Positions 15,353-22,321 of a stretch of DNA of 22,321 bases are shown one piece after another; positions within the stretch are counted from its first letter, which is position 1; each line of letters begins with the position of its first letter. The position numbers and the translations under genes are program-made. The DNA comes from JAWLEP01 sp964553045. GTDB taxonomy: Bacteria; Fermentibacterota; Fermentibacteria; Fermentibacterales; JCC-6. The DNA lies in the NCBI GenBank assembly GCA_964553045.1, contig CAZKJG010000031.1:1-22321 (forward strand), in the 5' to 3' direction. The notes beneath the pieces are model-generated. The model worked only from the letters and a program-made list of their open reading frames with translations. It did not search any database and was not told the DNA's origin.

Positions 15353-15469
15353 GGGTCCTCCCCTTCGGTTGCTGCCCGTACGGTTTCGGTCTCCATTCGA
15401 GAGCGCTAACATAAGGGAAGTCCGAGGGGTTCGGTACGTCCCTCCCCGGGCCGGGGACATCGAGGAAGA

Positions 15470-15901
15470 TCAGATGGTGCCCAGGCCGATGCCGGCCGTC
15501 AGGAGCCAGTCGTCTCCGCTTTCGCCGCGGAAACGCTCGTACAGGCCGCAGGAAAAGGTAACCAGGGATTTTCCCGCCCATACCCTCGCGCCGGCGTATG
15601 TGGCCTCGCTGTCCCATCTCTTCATTATCGAACCGGACGCCCCAACGCCGGCGACGGGCACGAAGAGATCCACGGTATTGCGGATGCCCGCATCGACCTT
15701 TCCCGCCTCCCACTCACCCTGAAGAACGATGAAGGGACGGAACTCGCCGATTCCCATACGGAGCCCCAGGGCGCGTGGATCCGCCCCCAGCAGAAGCCCC
15801 GGACCGTTCGGGCGGGTCCAGGTGATCCTCGCTATGGGAGTAAGCGGCGCGGCTTGGAGAACCAGCGCCGCCAGAAGCAGAATCGAAACGGCCCTTCTCA
15901 T
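15470..15901 (-). CDS. Small exported protein, possibly outer-membrane barrel type
   Basis: A 143-residue protein with a signal peptide (basic start MRRA, then a Leu/Ala-rich stretch to about residue 24). The mature part alternates hydrophobic and polar residues and is rich in Gly, Trp and Phe (WTRPNGPGLLLG, MGIGEFRPFIVL, LLTAGIGLGTI), as in small outer-membrane beta-barrels. I recognise no family. ATG 15901 has AAAGG eight bases upstream. A strong -10-like TATATTAT lies at 15947-15954, but its nearest -35 (TTGTGG) is spaced too closely for a confident promoter. Confidence 0.65.
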   Translation of the reverse strand: MRRAVSILLLAALVLQAAPLTPIARITWTRPNGPGLLLGADPRALGLRMGIGEFRPFIVLQGEWEAGKVDAGIRNTVDLFVPVAGVGASGSIMKRWDSEATYAGARVWAGKSLVTFSCGLYERFRGESGDDWLLTAGIGLGTI

Positions 15902-16021
15902 GCGCAGACCTTTCCCTCGGGGAACCCTCGGCCTTTCGAATGTGGGATAATATAAGCTCCTCTGCCGCCACAAGACCGCTGGGACCTCCCCGGCGCCCAG
16001 CCGCCACACCTGTCCCCGCCT

Positions 16022-16939
16022 TCAGGGCAGGGCGTGGGGCGAGGGCTCGATTCTGACCGAGTCGGCAACGGGAGTGATGCTTCTGTCGGAGGTGCTGAGC
16101 ACTATCCGATACTGGAGGAACCTGTCCCCCTCATCCAACAGATCCCACAGATCGGCCGAGAGGCCGGTGGCATCCGCCCACTCCCCCATCCTGGTCCTGT
16201 CACCTGCGGCCCTGACTCGAAGCCGCAGAGAGGTTCCCGCCGGCTCCGATCCGAACAGCTCCACAGAGCCCCCCCGACATCCGGGGCCCAGGTAGATGAG
16301 GCTGGAAGTTAGGCTGCCTTCGGCCCGGTACTCGTTCAGCGTCCACCAGCTGACGGCTCCGTCCTCCATGCTTCCGGAGACGGCGTCCGGGATTCCGTCA
16401 CCGTCCAGGTCGGCGGCGTCAAGCGGGTATGGCATGCCGTCCTCGGGACGGAGGGAATGCTGCGGCCAGGGATTGGAGCCGGTGTTCTCCCACCATCTGA
16501 GGCTTCCGTCGCCGCGGGAAGTACCGGCCAGGTCGGGATCGCCGTCTCCATCCAGATCCCCGCAGACAAGCCTCTCCGGGCCGAAGGCGTCGGGAGCCAG
16601 GACGGGGTGTATGAGGAAGCTGCCGCCACCGCCGGCGTTCTCGTAGAGGACGATCCGGCCCCGGAACTCACAGGCGACTATATCGCTGTCACCGTCGCAG
16701 TCCATATCCCTGCAGATTACCGTGGAAACACCGCCTGGCAGTGTGCTCACGCCGTGGCGAATAGGGTGCAGGTCCAGCTTGAGCCTTCCGGGTGCGCTCC
16801 ACCAGTCCACCCCGGTCGCCTCCAGGAATCCGCCCCCCGGATTCCGTACCGGGCCGGTTTCGCCGGAATCCGTCCAGCGGCTCTGCGCGGCCGCCACCGT
16901 CAGAAGCGATATGGCGAGAATGGTCTCGGCAGGACGCAT
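16022..16939 (-). CDS. Short secreted FG-GAP/VCBS protein with three repeats and no sorting domain
   Basis: A 305-residue protein. Residues 1-19 are a signal peptide (ILAISLLTVAAAQS). Three DxDxDG repeats are visible (DMDCDGDSDIVA, DLDGDGDPDLAG, DLDGDGIPDAVS), each followed by a tryptophan-rich strand such as LRWWENTG. The C-terminal 90 residues are not repeats and resemble a beta-sandwich, but they lack the PNP...GVY pattern of the sorting domain in the other propeller proteins. With three repeats it cannot form a full propeller alone, so it may be a partial duplicate or part of a multimer. ATG 16939 has GGAGGGAG upstream. A promoter is predicted at 17008-17036. Confidence 0.8.
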   Translation of the reverse strand: MRPAETILAISLLTVAAAQSRWTDSGETGPVRNPGGGFLEATGVDWWSAPGRLKLDLHPIRHGVSTLPGGVSTVICRDMDCDGDSDIVACEFRGRIVLYENAGGGGSFLIHPVLAPDAFGPERLVCGDLDGDGDPDLAGTSRGDGSLRWWENTGSNPWPQHSLRPEDGMPYPLDAADLDGDGIPDAVSGSMEDGAVSWWTLNEYRAEGSLTSSLIYLGPGCRGGSVELFGSEPAGTSLRLRVRAAGDRTRMGEWADATGLSADLWDLLDEGDRFLQYRIVLSTSDRSITPVADSVRIEPSPHALP

Positions 16940-17007
16940 GGACGACTCCCTCCGGGTTCGGGAGATCCTTCGGTGACTCGGGGCGTTCGACCCCATTCCC
17001 AACAAGA

Positions 17008-17036
17008 GTAATACAATAGCCCGGGGCCGGTGGCAA
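17008..17036 (-). promoter_or_regulatory. Candidate sigma70-type promoter for the short VCBS gene
   Basis: On the minus strand TTGCCA (17031-17036, five of six consensus bases) and TATTAC (17008-17013) are separated by 17 bases and lie about 70 bases upstream of the ATG at 16939. This is the best-matching promoter in the window. Confidence 0.5.
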
Positions 17037-17046
17037 AGATGCGGAC

Positions 17047-17067
17047 GCCTCCGGGATTAACGGAGGC
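17047..17067. repeat. Inverted repeat between divergent genes
   Basis: GCCTCCG (17047-17053) and CGGAGGC (17061-17067) are perfect 7-bp arms around a seven-base loop, in the divergent gap just upstream of the -35 for the short VCBS gene. It may be an operator; there is no T-run for a terminator. Confidence 0.4.
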
Positions 17068-17133
17068 CTAACATTCGGGTCTTTGGTTAGGGATGCGGCC
17101 GGGCAAGGTCTGGTAACCGGCCGCCCGGGACTG

Positions 17134-17139
17134 TATATT
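17134..17139 (+). promoter_or_regulatory. Candidate -10 for the small secreted protein gene
   Basis: TATATT, preceded by TG, lies in a short AT-rich patch about 70 bases upstream of the ATG at 17210. No good -35 is seen at 17 bases, so the assignment rests on the -10 alone. Confidence 0.35.
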
Positions 17140-17209
17140 TTTCTTACCGACAGGGAACCCGCAGGGATGATCCGATCAGCTTGCATCTGTCAGATGAAAG
17201 GAAGAATCC

Positions 17210-17806
17210 ATGAAGCTCACTTTGTTGGCAGCCATGGTCCTGGCCCTCTCGGCTCCGGTGCTTGCCGCAACGGAGACCTTCGACTGGGAAGGCAGCGGAA
17301 CGATACTCGGAATGTACCCCTCCGACGCTGTGGAGGCCACCATCAGCGCCGAGCACGTGCACGGCGGCTCCCAGTCCCTGAAGATCGAGCGCCTCTCCGA
17401 AAGCACTCCCCAGGCATTCGTGGCCTGGATCGTGGGGCTCTCCGACGGCGACGAGATCACCGCCAGCTTCTGGCGCTACGATGTCACTCCCGGTGACCCT
17501 CCCAGCTGCCGGATCTGGGCCCACTGGAATGACGACCCCGACGACGTTGGCGGCTATGCGGGCAGCGCCGGCGGCAACTCCGACTACGGCCCCGGAACCG
17601 GCTGGGACGAGACCGAGCACACCTGGACCGTCGCCGACGGCCACACCGGCATTGTGATAGAGTGCCGCGTCTACTCCAACCCCGGCGACATCGTCTGGAT
17701 AGACGACCTAACCGTAACCGCGCCGGAAGGCGCCACCATCTACACCCCCGAGCAGCAGGAGCTGACCTCCGACACCTGGGGAGCCATCAAGAGCAGCGTC
17801 CTGTAG
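17210..17806 (+). CDS. Small secreted beta-rich protein (possible carbohydrate-binding-like jelly roll)
   Basis: A 198-residue protein. Residues 1-20 are a clear signal peptide (MKLTLLAAMVLALSAPVLAA). The mature part has the layout of a beta-sandwich binding module: TFDWEGSG, HGGSQSLKIER, ITASFWRYDV, VIECRVYSNPGDIVWIDDLTV, similar to carbohydrate-binding jelly-roll domains, with an acidic, aromatic surface. This is a fold-level impression, not a family match. A short C-terminal tail ends TSDTWGAIKSSVL. ATG 17210 follows AAAGGAAG. It has its own terminator at 17826-17849 and is probably a single-gene unit. Confidence 0.78.
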   Translation: MKLTLLAAMVLALSAPVLAATETFDWEGSGTILGMYPSDAVEATISAEHVHGGSQSLKIERLSESTPQAFVAWIVGLSDGDEITASFWRYDVTPGDPPSCRIWAHWNDDPDDVGGYAGSAGGNSDYGPGTGWDETEHTWTVADGHTGIVIECRVYSNPGDIVWIDDLTVTAPEGATIYTPEQQELTSDTWGAIKSSVL

Positions 17807-17825
17807 AGCTTGAGCCGGTTCGCTT

Positions 17826-17852
17826 GGGGCCGCCCGAACGGGCGGCCCCTTT
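17826..17852 (+). terminator. Strong GC hairpin terminator
   Basis: GGGGCCGCCC and GGGCGGCCCC make a perfect 10-bp stem around GAAC, followed by TTT. It begins 20 bases after the stop of the small secreted protein. The T-tail is short, and on the opposite strand there is none, so it acts chiefly on the plus strand. Confidence 0.8.
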
Positions 17853-17870
17853 CGCTATCGCGGCCCGCCG

Positions 17871-19604
17871 TCAGCGCAGGAGGGTAACCGTTGCCGTCGA
17901 ACGACGGCCGCCGCTGCGGACCGTGCAGATGTAGACGCCCTCCGGCAGCTTCCGGCCGGAGGCGTCGCTGCCGTTCCACGCAAACTCCCGTGTTTCGTCT
18001 TCGCCCTGGAGCGGATACAGGACGTTGACCCTCCTGCCCGTCAGGTCGAAGACCTCCAGTACCGCTCCCGTTTCCGGGGGTACTTCCAGCGTCACCGTCA
18101 GCGCATCCTCGAAGGGATTGGGCCGGCAGACCAGCCGCGCATTCGGCCGCGGGAGCTCTACCGGACCTCCGGAGGAGATCCCTGTGTACAGGCTGTCGCC
18201 CTCCACGGCGGTGATGTACTGGTTGGCGGTTACGCTGGAGTAGGAGTCAACCACGCCGCTGGGCCACGAGATCTGGAGGGACTGAACCGCTTCGCTGTCG
18301 TACAGCCCCAGCTCCACAGGAAGGCTGTGGAAATCGTGCATGCCCTCCCCCGCACGAACTGTTCTGGTCAGCACTGTGCCGCCCAGGTCGGCGGTCACCA
18401 CGGCACCGATGCCGCAGTAGTTGGAGGCTGTGCCCTCCAGGTCCACAGTCAGGTAGTTCGCGGGAATGGTCTCGCCCATGTCGTCGCGGAAGAGGTTGTA
18501 CTTGTCTATGTGGCCGGCGGCGAACAGGTCCGTATCTCCGTCGAGGTCGTAGTCGGCCCACCCGGTTCCGAAGTAGTCGCCCATGTACTCGCCGGAGAGA
18601 CCCAGCTGCTCGCCCACGTCCGTGAACGTCCCGTTTCCGTTGTTGCGGTACATCTGGCTGCTGTTGACGTAGAAGTCGTGGTTGGAGACGAATATGTCCA
18701 GCCAGCCGTCGTTGTTGTAGTCCACGAATGACGGCGTCCGGGTGTCGGTGTAGCCCGTTACTCCTGCGCTGGCCGTAACATCGTCGAAGGTCCCGTCTCC
18801 GTTGTTGCGGAACAGCTTGCAGCCTGGCGAGGAGGTGTTCCCCAGGTAGAGGTCGGTCCATCCGTCGTTGTCGTAGTCCCCGGCCGTTATTCCGGAGGTT
18901 CCACCCGTCCACTCCGCTCCCGACCCCGAGGTGACGTCGGTGAAGCTACCGCCGTCGTTGCGGAGCAGCGCGTTGGGGTAGTCGCCGTAGGTGCCCAGGT
19001 AGACGTCGTCGTCGCCGTCACCGTCGTAGTCGAGGCAGACACCGCAGTAGAAGCTCTCTGCGGATATGGTCTGCTGGGTGAAGGTTCCGGTGCCGTCGTT
19101 GTACAGAACGGCACAGCCGGAGGAAGTCAGGGTGAGCAGATCGGCGCTTCCGTCGCGGTCGAAGTCGGCGACAGCTATGGGCGACCCGGCCAGGCCGCTT
19201 CCGTACGTGATGTCGGTAAACTCCTCGCTGCCGGAGTTCTGGTAGAGGGACTGGCCGCTTCCGGTATCCAGCACCAGGTCACGAAGCTCGTCCCCTGTCA
19301 GCTCGGCCCAGAGTATGCGGGAGGCGGATACGCCTCCCAGTCCGGCGGATGCCGTAATGTCCTCGAAGTACCCTCCCCGGTTGGCATACAGCCAGAAACC
19401 GCTTCCGTCCTGGTTCGAAAAGGCTATGTCCTGCAGGTCATCCCCGTTGATGTCGCACCAGGCAACGGAATGGCCCAGGCCGGACTGCCCGGAGATGCCC
19501 ATGCTCTCCGACACCTCCGTGAACACCTGCTGCGCGCCGGCTGCGCCGGCCACCAGAAGCAGCATGGCTGCCGCCGCAATCGACGATCTGGCCTTCCACA
19601 ACAT
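17871..19604 (-). CDS. CRTAC1-like secreted protein: seven VCBS repeats, ASPIC/UnbV, sorting domain (paralogue of the 4568 gene)
   Basis: A 577-residue protein. A signal peptide ends near residue 24 (LLLVAGAAGAQ). Seven repeat units follow; the best are DFDRDGSADLLT, DYDGDGDDDVYL, DYDNDGWTDLYL, DYNNDGWLDIFV and DYDLDGDTDLFA, while the first two (DINGDDLQDIAF, ELTGDELRDLVL) are weaker. An ASPIC/UnbV domain lies near the C-terminal third (SNYCGIGAVV, WPSGVVDSY), then a FlgD/type-IX-like domain (CRPNPFEDAL, LEVFDLTGRRVN, LPEGVYICTV). ATG 19604 has GGAGGG eight bases upstream. The arrangement is the same as in the gene at 4568, so the two are paralogues. Function unknown; surface or extracellular location is likely. 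Confidence 0.92.
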   Translation of the reverse strand: MLWKARSSIAAAAMLLLVAGAAGAQQVFTEVSESMGISGQSGLGHSVAWCDINGDDLQDIAFSNQDGSGFWLYANRGGYFEDITASAGLGGVSASRILWAELTGDELRDLVLDTGSGQSLYQNSGSEEFTDITYGSGLAGSPIAVADFDRDGSADLLTLTSSGCAVLYNDGTGTFTQQTISAESFYCGVCLDYDGDGDDDVYLGTYGDYPNALLRNDGGSFTDVTSGSGAEWTGGTSGITAGDYDNDGWTDLYLGNTSSPGCKLFRNNGDGTFDDVTASAGVTGYTDTRTPSFVDYNNDGWLDIFVSNHDFYVNSSQMYRNNGNGTFTDVGEQLGLSGEYMGDYFGTGWADYDLDGDTDLFAAGHIDKYNLFRDDMGETIPANYLTVDLEGTASNYCGIGAVVTADLGGTVLTRTVRAGEGMHDFHSLPVELGLYDSEAVQSLQISWPSGVVDSYSSVTANQYITAVEGDSLYTGISSGGPVELPRPNARLVCRPNPFEDALTVTLEVPPETGAVLEVFDLTGRRVNVLYPLQGEDETREFAWNGSDASGRKLPEGVYICTVRSGGRRSTATVTLLR

Positions 19605-19677
19605 GCTTCCACCCTCCCTCATTGCATTAATGGCCTGCATACAGATTGCATGAAGTCTGCACCGAAGGCAAGGGCGG

Positions 19678-22170
19678 CTATTCCGCCCCCCGCCCTACCA
19701 GCCTCTGCAGGGCAACGGGCAGATACCAGCCGGAGTCGGCCTCGATCGCCCTGGCCACCATCCGGAGGCATTCCTCGTACTTCCCCTCCTGGCGCAGCTG
19801 GTCCGCCGCGGTGGTGAGCACGACCGCCAGCCAGCGCGCCTCCAGCGGGTTGCGGGGGACGCGCAGCATCTCGGCGGCCGCGGGCAGGTCTCCCCGCCAG
19901 TAGAGAATCTGGGCGGACTGCAGTCTGGAGGGGGGCTCCCGGCCCAGGGACAGAACCGAGGCGACGTTTGGGGCTATGGTGCTCTGGGCGGAACCGCTGA
20001 CCTTCTCCTGAATGAACTGGCAGTACGCCTTCAGGTCTGTGTTGGGCTGCAGGCCGGTGGCCAGCGGAAGGCCCGCCATATCCTCCCGGGAGAGGACGGG
20101 CAGAAGCTGTTCGGGATGCAGCCGTGAGTAGCCCACCCCCTCCAGCTGCTCCGCGGCGGCCGGGTCTGCGAACACCGCTTCGGTGTCCAGTTGCAGCGGC
20201 TGCGCAGAGCCCACGAGAACGAGGTGCCTTCCCCCCGCCAGGTGAAGGGAGGAATGGGGGAATACACCGCTCCAGGTGGTGAGTATTCTCAGCATCTCCT
20301 CCACCGGCAGCTGGTGCAGGGGCACCCACTGGGCCGCCACTCCTCCGCTGTTCAACCTGTCCAGCACCGTGGAGTAGAACTCGCGGGTATAGAGGACCCA
20401 GCTGTCGACCGAACCGGGGTGTGTGGCATCACATATTACTATGTCCCAGGATTTTCGGCTGCCCAGCAGGAAGTTCCTGCCGTCGTCCACCACGAATTCG
20501 AATCTGGGGTCGAGGTCGGGTCTTCGGTTCAGCTCGGAGAAGATGGGCAGAGCACTTGCCAGGCTCGGACAGAGGTCGGCGCAGGCCAGCGTGTCCAGAG
20601 GATGGGTGAGAAGCGCCCCGCATGTGATGCCTCCACCCAGCGCCACCACAACGGCGTTCTCCGCCCCGGCGTTGTATCCCCAGGGCAGATGGCCCAGAAG
20701 GTAGAAGGCCTCCAGTGACGGCTGATCCACCGGGACCTCCTCCACCCCGTTTATTCGCAGGCTCCTGTGTCCGTCCCAGGCGCGGGTGAACACGGATACG
20801 GTCGCTGTTCTGTCCTCCTCGAAGAAGGCCAGCTCCATGCCCTCGGGCGGACGCGATCCGGGCGGCGGGGAGACCCATACCAGGCCGACGACCAGCGTCA
20901 GCGCGGCCGGCACCAGGAGGGCCGCCCGCCCGGCTGCGGCCCTCAGGAACAGGACCAGGCCCAGGAGCACGCTTCCGCAGGCCAGAACCGCGGAGGAGAC
21001 CGTGACCCCCAGATGGCGGAAGAGGACCAGGGAGACCAGAAGCGGACCCGCCGCCGCCCCCAGGCAGTTGGCCAGGGAAAGAGCGCCCACGTCCTCCCCC
21101 AGATGGCCCCTGCGGGCGGCGGCTTTGACGATCAGCGGGAAGGTGGCTCCCATGAGCAGGGCCGAGGGGAGGAGGTACAGCCCGCATACAACCAGCCTCG
21201 AGACGACGAGCAGGGGCCATGAGCCCCCGGGAAGCGAGAAGACCAGACGGTTGAAGTGGCCCAGAGCGGAGAGGGGCACCACGCTTGTAACGCCAAGCCC
21301 CACCTCCACCACTCCCAGCCCGACCAGCGGCCTGCCGAGGCGGCGGGAGAGGAGCTGACCCAGAAGGCTGCCCAGCCCTATCCCCACAAGCATCATCACG
21401 CCCAGCAGCGAGAAAGCGTAGGTGCTGTTCCCCAGTACGTACGAGAGCTGGCGCGCCCACACGCTTTCGTAGCCCAGTGCGATCAGACCGCTTGCACCGT
21501 ATACGACCAGCAGGAAAGCGGGCGGCGAATCGGAGGGCGGGGGAACCGCAGAGGCGCCGGCGCGACCGGTTCTCAACACCGCGGGAAGGGCGAGCAGCGC
21601 CATGCCCGCCGCCAGTGTCCAGTGGGAGCCCACGGCCTCCAGAAGCACGAATCCCGCCAGGAATCCGCCCAGGGCAGAACCCAGTGCGTTCAGGCCGTAC
21701 AGCCTGGCGGTCTCCCTGTCGCCGCCCCGACCCTCGGCCAGCCTGGCCATTACCGGCACAACGCCCCCGGCCGCAAAGGCGGCGGGGAAGACCAGCAGCA
21801 GGCTAAGAAGCAGCCGCATGGGGAGCTTGGGAAGATGGAGCGTGTACAGCAGAGGGTAGATGCCGGATGCCATGTGTGAGCCCAGGAAGGGCAGCGCGGA
21901 GAGCGCGGCGCAGAGAAGCAGGAGCTTTCGAAGAAGACGGCCGGGCCTGGGATGGGCCTGAGCCCTCTTTCCGAACCAGCGTCCGCCCAGTCCCAGCCCC
22001 ATCATGAAGGCGGAAAGGACGGCCGTTGCGGCGTCTACGCTGCCGCCGAGCAGCAGCACGAGCTGCCTGTTCCAGACTATCTGGGCCAGCAGTACGCCAA
22101 TGCCGGCGGAGACGGCGGCTGCCCTCAGGAAGGGCCTGCCTCCGGTCTTTCGCTCCATACGGTTGTTCAT
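19678..22170 (-). CDS. Membrane-embedded spermidine-synthase-like protein (fused multi-TM + synthase domain)
   Basis: An 830-residue protein. The N-terminal half (to about residue 450) has a dozen or so hydrophobic segments with transporter-like glycine-rich stretches (AFMMGLGLGG, RLYGLNALGSALGG, GYESVWARQLSYVLG, GATFPLI). The second part is a Rossmann-type domain of the spermidine-synthase family (VVVALGGGITCGALL, FVVDDGRNFLL, WDIVICDATHPG, YTREFY), and the last 130 residues are helical and TPR-like. Such fused proteins are known in many bacteria, but a polyamine-making activity has not been established for them. The start at 22170 is chosen (AGG just upstream); ATG 22158 and codons up to 22227 are alternatives. 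A bacterial stand-alone role in lipid or polyamine chemistry is possible. Confidence 0.88.
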   Translation of the reverse strand: MNNRMERKTGGRPFLRAAAVSAGIGVLLAQIVWNRQLVLLLGGSVDAATAVLSAFMMGLGLGGRWFGKRAQAHPRPGRLLRKLLLLCAALSALPFLGSHMASGIYPLLYTLHLPKLPMRLLLSLLLVFPAAFAAGGVVPVMARLAEGRGGDRETARLYGLNALGSALGGFLAGFVLLEAVGSHWTLAAGMALLALPAVLRTGRAGASAVPPPSDSPPAFLLVVYGASGLIALGYESVWARQLSYVLGNSTYAFSLLGVMMLVGIGLGSLLGQLLSRRLGRPLVGLGVVEVGLGVTSVVPLSALGHFNRLVFSLPGGSWPLLVVSRLVVCGLYLLPSALLMGATFPLIVKAAARRGHLGEDVGALSLANCLGAAAGPLLVSLVLFRHLGVTVSSAVLACGSVLLGLVLFLRAAAGRAALLVPAALTLVVGLVWVSPPPGSRPPEGMELAFFEEDRTATVSVFTRAWDGHRSLRINGVEEVPVDQPSLEAFYLLGHLPWGYNAGAENAVVVALGGGITCGALLTHPLDTLACADLCPSLASALPIFSELNRRPDLDPRFEFVVDDGRNFLLGSRKSWDIVICDATHPGSVDSWVLYTREFYSTVLDRLNSGGVAAQWVPLHQLPVEEMLRILTTWSGVFPHSSLHLAGGRHLVLVGSAQPLQLDTEAVFADPAAAEQLEGVGYSRLHPEQLLPVLSREDMAGLPLATGLQPNTDLKAYCQFIQEKVSGSAQSTIAPNVASVLSLGREPPSRLQSAQILYWRGDLPAAAEMLRVPRNPLEARWLAVVLTTAADQLRQEGKYEECLRMVARAIEADSGWYLPVALQRLVGRGAE

Positions 22171-22227
22171 GGCCTGTTCCAAACTCCCACAGTGCATCAT
22201 CGGGCCGCTACCGCCGAAGACGCCCAC

Positions 22228-22321
22228 CTTCGCCAGCGGCCGCGGAAAGGAGCCTTCGAATTATTCAGGGCATTTTCACTTTCGCGGAGTAGGTGGCATA
22301 TTGTGACTTGTTATGAGAAGG
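22228..22321. other. Window end, no gene seen
   Basis: Ninety-four bases upstream of the spermidine-synthase-like gene. They include an AT-rich patch (22256-22280) which, on the minus strand, could hold a -10 such as AATAAT, but no matching -35 is seen. Nothing further can be assigned. Confidence 0.3.

Noticed and set aside
14451..15713. A 420-residue minus-strand frame across the rubrerythrin region.
   Set aside because: It is extremely Gly/Arg-rich and runs out of frame through rubrerythrin and its neighbours.
1..22321. CRISPR arrays, tRNA or rRNA genes.
   Set aside because: No regularly spaced direct repeats and no recognisable tRNA or rRNA segments seen by eye; a tRNAscan/Infernal run would settle it.

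Overview
The window is a GC-rich bacterial chromosome segment. It looks like a poorly cultivated lineage of the Fibrobacteres-Chlorobi-Bacteroidetes neighbourhood, of the Fermentibacteria / Eisenbacteria / Krumholzibacteria kind. That placement is inference from two things: several large secreted beta-propeller proteins (FG-GAP/VCBS repeats), three of them ending in a FlgD-like / type-IX-secretion-like C-terminal domain, and an anaerobe-style redox set (rubrerythrin, NifS/NifU-type Fe-S assembly). There is no rRNA, tRNA, CRISPR array or intact mobile element. Most genes are on the minus strand; only PAP2, the CHWC thioredoxin-fold protein and one small secreted protein are on the plus strand.

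Layout: 1-330 is a conspicuously AT-rich stretch without a convincing gene, followed by a 95-residue helix-turn-helix protein (minus). A PAP2-type phosphatase (883-1794, plus) meets the first propeller protein (1801-3621, minus) tail to tail. Then, on the minus strand, come a half-size ArsP/DUF318-type permease, a DUF2892 membrane protein, a CRTAC1-like propeller protein with an ASPIC/UnbV domain (4568-6271), a zinc-ribbon membrane protein with an HEAGH motif, and a lipoprotein. A full-length DUF255/YyaL/SPATA20-type protein (7978-10035) is divergent from the lipoprotein.

The middle block (10318-15352, minus) holds, in transcription order, rubrerythrin, then (after a hairpin terminator and a new promoter) an isochorismatase-fold hydrolase, a thioredoxin-reductase-like flavoprotein without the redox CxxC, a short RlmN/Cfr-like radical SAM enzyme, NifS and NifU. 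The first three of the latter overlap or nearly abut, and nifS/nifU overlap by one base. Together they suggest iron-sulfur cluster supply plus oxidative-stress handling; no nitrogenase gene is present.

The last block (15470-22170) returns to the cell envelope: a small exported protein, a short three-repeat propeller-type protein, a small secreted beta-rich protein with its own terminator, a second CRTAC1-like protein with the same architecture as the one at 4568, and an 830-residue membrane-embedded spermidine-synthase-like protein. Three full propeller proteins each show seven DxDxDG-type repeats (a few degenerate). The most unusual points are the two same-architecture CRTAC1-like paralogues about 11.6 kb apart, the missing CxxC in the reductase, the very short Cfr/RlmN-like enzyme in the Fe-S/redox cluster, and several unassigned intergenic palindromes. 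I found no clearly new defence or biosynthetic system.
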